From assembly GCF_029931775.1 (NCBI RefSeq), contig NC_079320.1, positions 44,688,021 through 44,752,020 of the forward strand: a DNA stretch of 64,000 nt, given 5' to 3'. The position numbers and the translations under genes were made by a program. A model generated the notes under the pieces. The model searched no databases. It was not told the DNA's origin and saw only the letters and a program-made list of their open reading frames with translations. Positions 58,787 through 64,000 of the stretch are shown in pieces; position 1 is the first letter of the stretch; each line of letters begins with the position of its first letter. The DNA is from Euleptes europaea. Its lineage: Eukaryota; Chordata; Lepidosauria; Squamata; Sphaerodactylidae.

Positions 58787-59246
58787 ACCGTATATACTCG
58801 CGTATAAGCAGAGTTTTTCAGCCCAAAAAAAGGGCTGAGAAAACCCAACTCGGCTTATACGCAGGTCAGTAGGTGGAGGGGGGGAACTTACCGCCGCCAC
58901 CTGCCCGCGTGCCTTTTCTGCGGCCTGGGAGCGGCCCACGGGGCCTCCTGGGCACAGGGAGGGGGCCACCGCCGCCTGCCCACGCGCCTTCTCTGCGGCC
59001 TGGGAGCGGCACGTGGGGCCTCCTGGGTGCAGGCAGGGGGCCGCCGCCGCCTGCCCGCGCGCCTTCCCTGCGGGCCAGGAGCGGCCCGCGGGGCCCGGTA
59101 AGGTAAGACTGCGGGGGGGGGGGGGAGAAGGGCCTCCTTTCCCACCCTCGGCTTATAAGCGGGTGCCTAATTTTTCCCCATTTTTTGGGTGAAATTAGGC
59201 ACCTCGGCTTATACTCGGGTCGGCTTATACCCGAGTATATACAGGT
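58787..59246. mobile_element. MITE (ACCGTATATACTCG ends) with CpG-rich tandem core
   Basis: The ends ACCGTATATACTCGCGTATA and, read inward, ACCTGTATATACTCGGGTAT are inverted; subterminal CGGCTTATA and GCCTAATTTTT-type blocks follow. No transposase. The interior holds about three CpG-rich units of ~75 bp (58890-59096). A Tc1/mariner origin is likely but the TA duplication is imperfect. Confidence 0.78.
58890..59096. repeat. CpG-rich ~75-bp tandem repeat, about 3 units
   Basis: Units beginning CCGCCGCCxxCTGCCC and containing CTGCGGCCTGGGAGCGGC and GGGGCCTCCTGGG. ORFs on both strands are products of the repeat and not genes. Confidence 0.85.
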
Positions 59247-59529
59247 CAATGAAAATAGACCCTCTGTTTTGCTAAAAGACTTATATTACAACACTGGAAA
59301 TGCACAATTCCAGTAATTCAAGTGATTGAAGACCTTAGAACTGTATCAACATCCGCAACTTTGACATAGAGGCAACAATTGTGTATGTGTATGGACGTCA
59401 TTTTAGATATTTGGAAACCTTTTATGGAGGCTTATTTGTAAACTTGTCACCATTGTTAGTTTTTAAAAAAATTATTTCTGTTTGGGGTAATTAATTTTTA
59501 AAGGTACACTTGATTGTAAATATAAAAAA

Positions 59530-59844
59530 CAGCCAGTGTGGTGCAGTGGTTAAGAGAGGTGGTTAGGAGTGGTAGACTCTAATCTGGATAACTGGGGTTG
59601 ATTCCCCACTCCTCCACATGAGTGGCAGACTCTAATCTGGTGAACCAGGTTGGTTTCCCCACTCTTACACAGGAAGCCAGCTGGGTGACCTTGGGCTAGT
59701 CACAGCTCTCTTAGAGCTCTCAGCTCCACCTACCTCACAGGGTTGCTGTAGGGAGGGGAAGGGAAGGTGATTATAAGCTGGTTTTATTCTTCCTTAAGTG
59801 GTAGAGAAAGTCAGCATATAAAAACCAATTCTTCTTCATCATCA
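59530..59844 (+). mobile_element. tRNA-derived SINE, near full length
   Basis: The head CAGTGTGGTGCAGTGGTTAA with box B-like GGGTTGATTCCCC; the body CAGCTGGGTGACCTTGGGC and CCTACCTCACAGGGTTGCTG; the end GAGAAAGTCAGCATATAAAA with a TTCTTCTTC tail. This matches a widespread squamate SINE. Confidence 0.88.
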
Positions 59845-61668
59845 GACCAATAAGTCTAATACTCAACATGGCTCAATGTGTGGGTACTTAAATCTGTAGC
59901 AGGGGACTTTTTCTACAAACATGGGGGATCCTCAGGTTTGCAGGAAAATCCGAAAACTTAAAAAGGAAGGCAGTTTCATTCACCCAAAAAGAGATGAACA
60001 GTTAACAACAGCAAGAAGGGGAGGAGGAGCCAACTGAGCCTGTGTGCCCTGATGTAGCTAGGGTGCTAGCTCAGGCACCATCACCAATCACCGTCACCAG
60101 CCCCACCACCACTCCTTTGCAGGCAGGTGAGTGGATGGGAACAGCAGGAACCTTTGCTGCCCCCTGCCACCGAGGCAGCAATGTGGTGGTTGGGCGGGAA
60201 AGGAGGACCAAGAGTCACCCCCCCACACACACACACTGCCGTTCCCTGCAGAATGATAGGGAGGAGGACAGATGGGTGGGCAGAGCTGCAGAGGAACAGC
60301 AAGGGGAAAACAGTGGCAGACCAGGGTCATCTAGTGGGGGGAGTGGGTGGGCAAGCAAGATTCCCCCTTCCTGCAACTTTGCCTGTGGGAGGAGAGGTGG
60401 AAGCCTGAGCCACAGTGGATGAATGAGTGAAAAGGGGGAGGGATCACCGCCTCCTACAAGTCTCATGGCCCTTGGCTTGTGTCTCTAATCCCAAATGGAG
60501 CACACTGATCCCTTAAAAGGTGGAGATATGAGGGAAAATTGCAAATTGTCTATAGTAATAACACTGGAGGTTAATTTTATTTGATGGACTAAGTGGAGTA
60601 AAGTGAAGTCAAATACAATAACGTTACCTACTGAACACAGCTTTTCCCAAACCATACTCCTTGATTTGTAGAATACCTCTTTTTAATGGGTAAGAATTTT
60701 AGAGGATTTTTCTAGGCTAAAATCTTGTGGGGTAGAAATCCCTTAAATATATATACATTTGGAAGGGGTTACCTAGCAACCAACAGCATGGCAGTTTAGA
60801 GTAGCACTCTCTTCTGTGATCACCCAGATCCCCAGAAGACAGAGGGAAGAGAATCCTAAACGAATTAACATTAAAAAAAAAAATCTCTGTCTAACAGAAC
60901 AAGTTTCAGAACCTCGGCTAAAAAGGTGAAGACCTGACTAACTCGCTTGCCTTGCCTGAGGAGAGTTCAAGGATTGCAGAGTACGGCTGTAAGGCAAGCT
61001 CAACCGAGATGGTGTTGTCTCCTCCTGATAGGAATCAGGAAGCGGCAGCGAGTATTGCCAATGAGGCATTTAATGTCAGTGTCTCTATCAGAGAGCAGAT
61101 AGCAAGGCTGGCAGCAGCAGAGAAGGAACGCTGAACAAAACAGAATAATTCAGAAAAGAGGAGTCACAGGAATAGTTAACCCCTTGAACAATATTAGGAT
61201 ATTTCTACAGCCCGCTAACAGATGTTCTCTACTTGTACATGTTTCTACTTCGATTATTCCGCAGCCTCCCAACTGCGGATCAGGGAAATGCAGTCTCGTT
61301 TTTATTAAGAGTTATTATTGTTCACCAACATTAGAAACTGTTTCCACCAAAAAGAGCAGTCTAAAGGGAATCACCCGAGTCTCCTGCAAAGCAGAAATCA
61401 TGCTTCTCAGATTAGCCTGTTTTTTCTCAATGTCTGAAGCCAGGTCTTGAAAAATAGCAACAGAAGCACCTTTATATGTTCTTGTTTTCTAGCCAGATCA
61501 GTTCTTTAGTACGAAAACTTAAAAAGCTTTCTGCTCTCTCTTACAAAGGAGCCTTAAGACCCAAGCCTCTCTCCAGTGTGTGGGTGGCTTTTATGATACC
61601 AAAAATCATCCTAGCCCATCCACAACAGAAGCCCAGTACAAAAGAAGCCTGATACAAGTTGTCCTTCC
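59845..61668. other. Unassigned sequence with a GC-rich block
   Basis: 60025-60480 is GC-rich and purine-biased with ORFs on both strands but no known domain. 60952-61134 encodes a plausible short plus-strand ORF without family match. No GATB exon was recognised. Confidence 0.4.
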
Positions 61669-62065
61669 TCATAGAATCATAGAGTTGGAAGGGACCACCA
61701 GGGTCATCTAGTACAACCCCCTGCACAATGCAGGAAATTCACAACTACCTCCGCCCCACACACACCCAGTGACCCCTACTCCATGCCCAGAAGATAGCCC
61801 AAAATCCCCAAAACAAAGCAACCCTCCTGGATCCCTGGTCGATCTGGCCTGGAGGAAACCTGCTTCCTGACCGCAAAGTGGAAATTGGCACTATCCTGGG
61901 CATGCAAGAAAGGGCCATGAGAGCCAAACACTGATGCAAACCTTCCTACCCTCCCTCTCATGATCTGCCTAAGGTCATAGAATCAGCATAGCTGACAGAT
62001 GGCCATCTAGCCTCCTTTGCTGAAAATTCCTAGAAGCAAAGGAATCCCCCTCAAAACATGCAAAA
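61669..62065 (-). mobile_element. CR1 LINE 3' end (classic CATAGAATCATAG terminus)
   Basis: Plus-strand TCATAGAATCATAGAGTTGG and CCACCAGGGTCATCTAGTAC are the reverse complement of the canonical sauropsid CR1 3' end. The sequence continues through AAACCTGCTTCCTGACC into CR1 coding-derived sequence. It is a different CR1 subfamily from 9591-11010. Confidence 0.88.
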
Positions 62066-62403
62066 GAAGCACGTGTGTGATTGTTTGTCTGCCAATAGCT
62101 ATTTTAGTCATGCAGTCTTGTCAAATTATTGAGCTCAGTCTTTATTGAAGGTTGTCTCAAGTTTGGTTCAGAGGTGTGAAAATGCAACCCTTTGACCTTC
62201 AGGTTGCAGTTTAGCATGAAACTTCATTTAGCATGACATCCAAATCATCAGCTATGGTTTGAGCTTTCCCTTTAACAAAGAACTAGACACTATGGCTTCA
62301 AGAGGAAGTTCAATTGCTATAAGCCAGAATGTTCATTAACTTTCTATACTTTTTATTATTGCTGAAGCTCACTTCCTACCTTCCTGCTATAGTTTGGAGG
62401 ATT
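62066..62403. other. No recognisable feature
   Basis: AT-rich, nothing recognised. Confidence 0.45.
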
Positions 62404-62411
62404 GTCTAAAT

Positions 62412-62594
62412 CAGGGGTGTCAAACATAAGGCCCACAGGCTGGATCCGGCCCCCTTGAGAGATCTTATCCGGCCAGTGAGCCAGCCGAGACAGCCCCCCC
62501 CCCCACAGTCTTGATCCGGGCTGGTGAGAAATGGCCAACCAAGTGACATTTATGTCATACCCAGCCCTCATAACAAATGAATTCGACATCCCTG
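62412..62594. mobile_element. hAT MITE (CAGGGGTGTCAAAC ends) with perfect 8-bp duplication
   Basis: It starts CAGGGGTGTCAAAC and ends TTCGACATCCCTG. It is flanked by GTCTAAAT at 62404-62411 and 62595-62602. 183 bp, no coding capacity. Confidence 0.93.
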
Positions 62595-62602
62595 GTCTAA
62601 AT

Positions 62603-62946
62603 CAAGCTAAAATTACTTAGTGAGGGATTTAAATTCTCTCCATCTCCCCATCTCTAGAGAGTCTGATGTAAATCAGGGAAAAGCATCTTGCTGCTCTTCA
62701 ATAACCAAAGGCTTTCAAGATCTTGCTGTATACAAAAGGTTTACCTTATTTTTCTGAAGATTCCCCCCCCCCAATTCCTATTAAAAATTTCAGAGTGGCT
62801 AACAAATTAGATCAAATGACAAATTACTAAATATCATAAAAATTACAAGCAAATGACCTAACTGCGGAGTAAAAACAAAGGAGCGGAAGAAGGCTGATTC
62901 AAATTAACATCCAACCCAGGTCTAAAGCACACTAGAACAAGTGTCT
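62603..62946. other. No recognisable feature
   Basis: AT-rich; C10 near 62766. Nothing recognised. Confidence 0.45.
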
Positions 62947-63033
62947 TGCAATGATCTCCTACGCAAGGTTACTGCAGTCCAAGACTGAATCAAAGAGGCT
63001 TAGATTGGAGCAGCTCTGCACAGGATTGAACTG
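62947..63033. repeat. Short palindromic repeat copy
   Basis: A diverged relative of 47181-47265: ACGCAAGGTTACTGCAGTCC ... GGAGCAGCTCTGCACAGGAT. Confidence 0.6.
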
Positions 63034-63584
63034 TTGATGAACTGCACATACGTTCATACAAGTGGAGGTGGCTCTTCAGATAACCCAGATTTCAAACTAT
63101 TTAGGTCTTCAGCAGTTAAAACTAGCAGTTAGAGTTGGACTTCAAAAGAAACTGGAACCCAAGGAAGCCCGGAGACTTCAGCACTACTGGAGTTGTGGCA
63201 TTTTGTACCAGCTGAATATTCTAAACACTTTCAGCAGTCATCCCTGTGGAATGCATTTCAGTATCCTAATCTGGATGTGACAAAGGCATTCATGATGGCA
63301 GCCAGGGTCATGAACAGGCCTTTCACTCTTTATATGTAAATACTCTAAAACAGGTCTCTCAGGCTGGAGGGTCATGCACCACCTCGCCACCCACACCTTC
63401 CCTGTCTTTTAAAGGTTAGCCTGTGGAGTGTGAGGCAAAATGGACTTCCCCCTCCCCTTCTCTTTTTCTTTCCCTGAAATTAATCCTTAAAACAGAGAAC
63501 AGAGCTGATACCGAGCAGACTGCAAATGTGACACGGTGCTATCTTATCCAAAGGACACTGTATATCTAATCCCTTATCAACTAA
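63034..63584. other. No recognisable feature
   Basis: No supported gene or repeat before the last MITE. Confidence 0.45.
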
Positions 63585-63798
63585 GGCTGTTACTGCACTA
63601 GGTATTCCCAGCGATGTATTAAGAATTTGAAAATGTTATAAAAAACATCGCTTTAAAAGAGATTTTGGATGCAACGGCTAAAAAATGGTTGGAAGAAGTC
63701 TTCACAGCTAAAGGGGCCAAACAAAGCGCGAACAGTATTTTTAATAACATTTTCAAACTCTTAATACATCGCTGGGAATATCTAGTGCGGTAACAGCC
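63585..63798. mobile_element. MITE with ~52-bp inverted ends, family unassigned
   Basis: Left GGCTGTTACTGCACTAGGTA and right, read inward, GGCTGTTACCGCACTAGATA; both continue with ATTCCCAGCGATGTATTAAG and GAAAATGTTAT. 214 bp. No target duplication of a standard length was found, so hAT, Tc1 and Harbinger cannot be separated. Confidence 0.8.
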
Positions 63799-64000
63799 AA
63801 TGTCACTCGCCAAAAGTTTCTCTTCGTTAGCATCCAATTCATCGCTGTTAGTAGGTGTTGGGTTTGTAGGCCGTGGGTGCATACTGAAGAAAGAGCCTTT
63901 TCGGTTTTGGCAAGGGTGGCAAATTTGTTGATTTTCAGCTGCTAGACGGTTTTATTCCCCAAGGCTTCTGAGTAATTCCTCCACAGCTTTAAACACATTT

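Larger units (their letters stand above)
57560..59505 (+). mobile_element. L1-clade LINE, 3' part, split by a MITE
   Basis: Carboxy-terminal L1 reverse-transcriptase sequence: TYLGILIPRDIK, then ISLDLDRWAIL, KMDIITQIIYVLHAIPFHMP, LPFKGGGFGFPDLTIIRH, then a YWTPQHLF and a LKHALGLPVIQP block. After the MITE at 58787-59246 the L1 resumes with KRLILQHWK-like and VIEDLRTVS sequence. Frames are broken. It is antisense to GATB. Confidence 0.85.

Noticed and set aside
58866-59249. Proline/glycine/arginine-rich ORFs
   Set aside because: Both strands are open only because of the CpG-rich tandem repeat inside a MITE.
60042-60466. Host exon in the GC-rich block
   Set aside because: ORFs on both strands, no known domain, no convincing splice pair; left as unassigned sequence.

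Overview
The window looks like nuclear DNA of a squamate reptile, most likely a lizard. It is AT-rich and dense in interspersed repeats. The repeat set is typical of squamates: CR1, L2, L1 and Bov-B LINEs; SINEs whose head derives from 5S rRNA and whose tail resembles the Bov-B 3' end; several tRNA-headed SINEs; many short hAT and Tc1/mariner elements; and a Penelope-type palindromic repeat. No prokaryotic gene organisation, operon, true tRNA/rRNA gene or CRISPR array is present.

One host gene is supported: GATB, the B subunit of the mitochondrial glutamyl-tRNA(Gln) amidotransferase, on the minus strand. Eleven coding exons between 53683 and 19474 read in one continuous frame of 456 codons plus a stop, with matching splice phases and AG/GT borders at every junction. 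The amino-terminal coding part (roughly the first 100 residues in relatives) was not found and probably lies beyond the right end. Everything from 19.6 to 53.6 kb is therefore GATB intron or exon, and repeats there are intronic passengers.

Layout. 1-19.4 kb is intergenic or 3' flank and heavily repeat-loaded: a 1.9-kb hAT element holding a ~970-bp pyrimidine tract and a second nested hAT; an L2 copy split by a Tc1/mariner element carrying a CpG-rich, promoter-like block; and CR1 copies, one split by a LINE of another clade. 19.5-53.7 kb is GATB, with 5S-SINEs, tRNA-SINEs, a 3' Bov-B copy, the Penelope-type palindrome with hammerhead-ribozyme-like cores, and a decayed duplicate of one GATB exon. 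53.7-64 kb, upstream of the visible exons, holds a composite tRNA/5S SINE, an L1 copy split by a CpG-rich MITE, another tRNA-SINE, a CR1 3' end and two MITEs.

The most interesting signals are the hammerhead-like cores on both strands of the palindrome at 42.45-42.69 kb, the Tc1/mariner element apparently carrying a captured CpG island with a splice-donor-like site, and the degenerate tandem copy of a GATB exon. Functions come from sequence recognition only; repeat clade names are given at the level I can support, and edges marked approximate in the entries are estimates.
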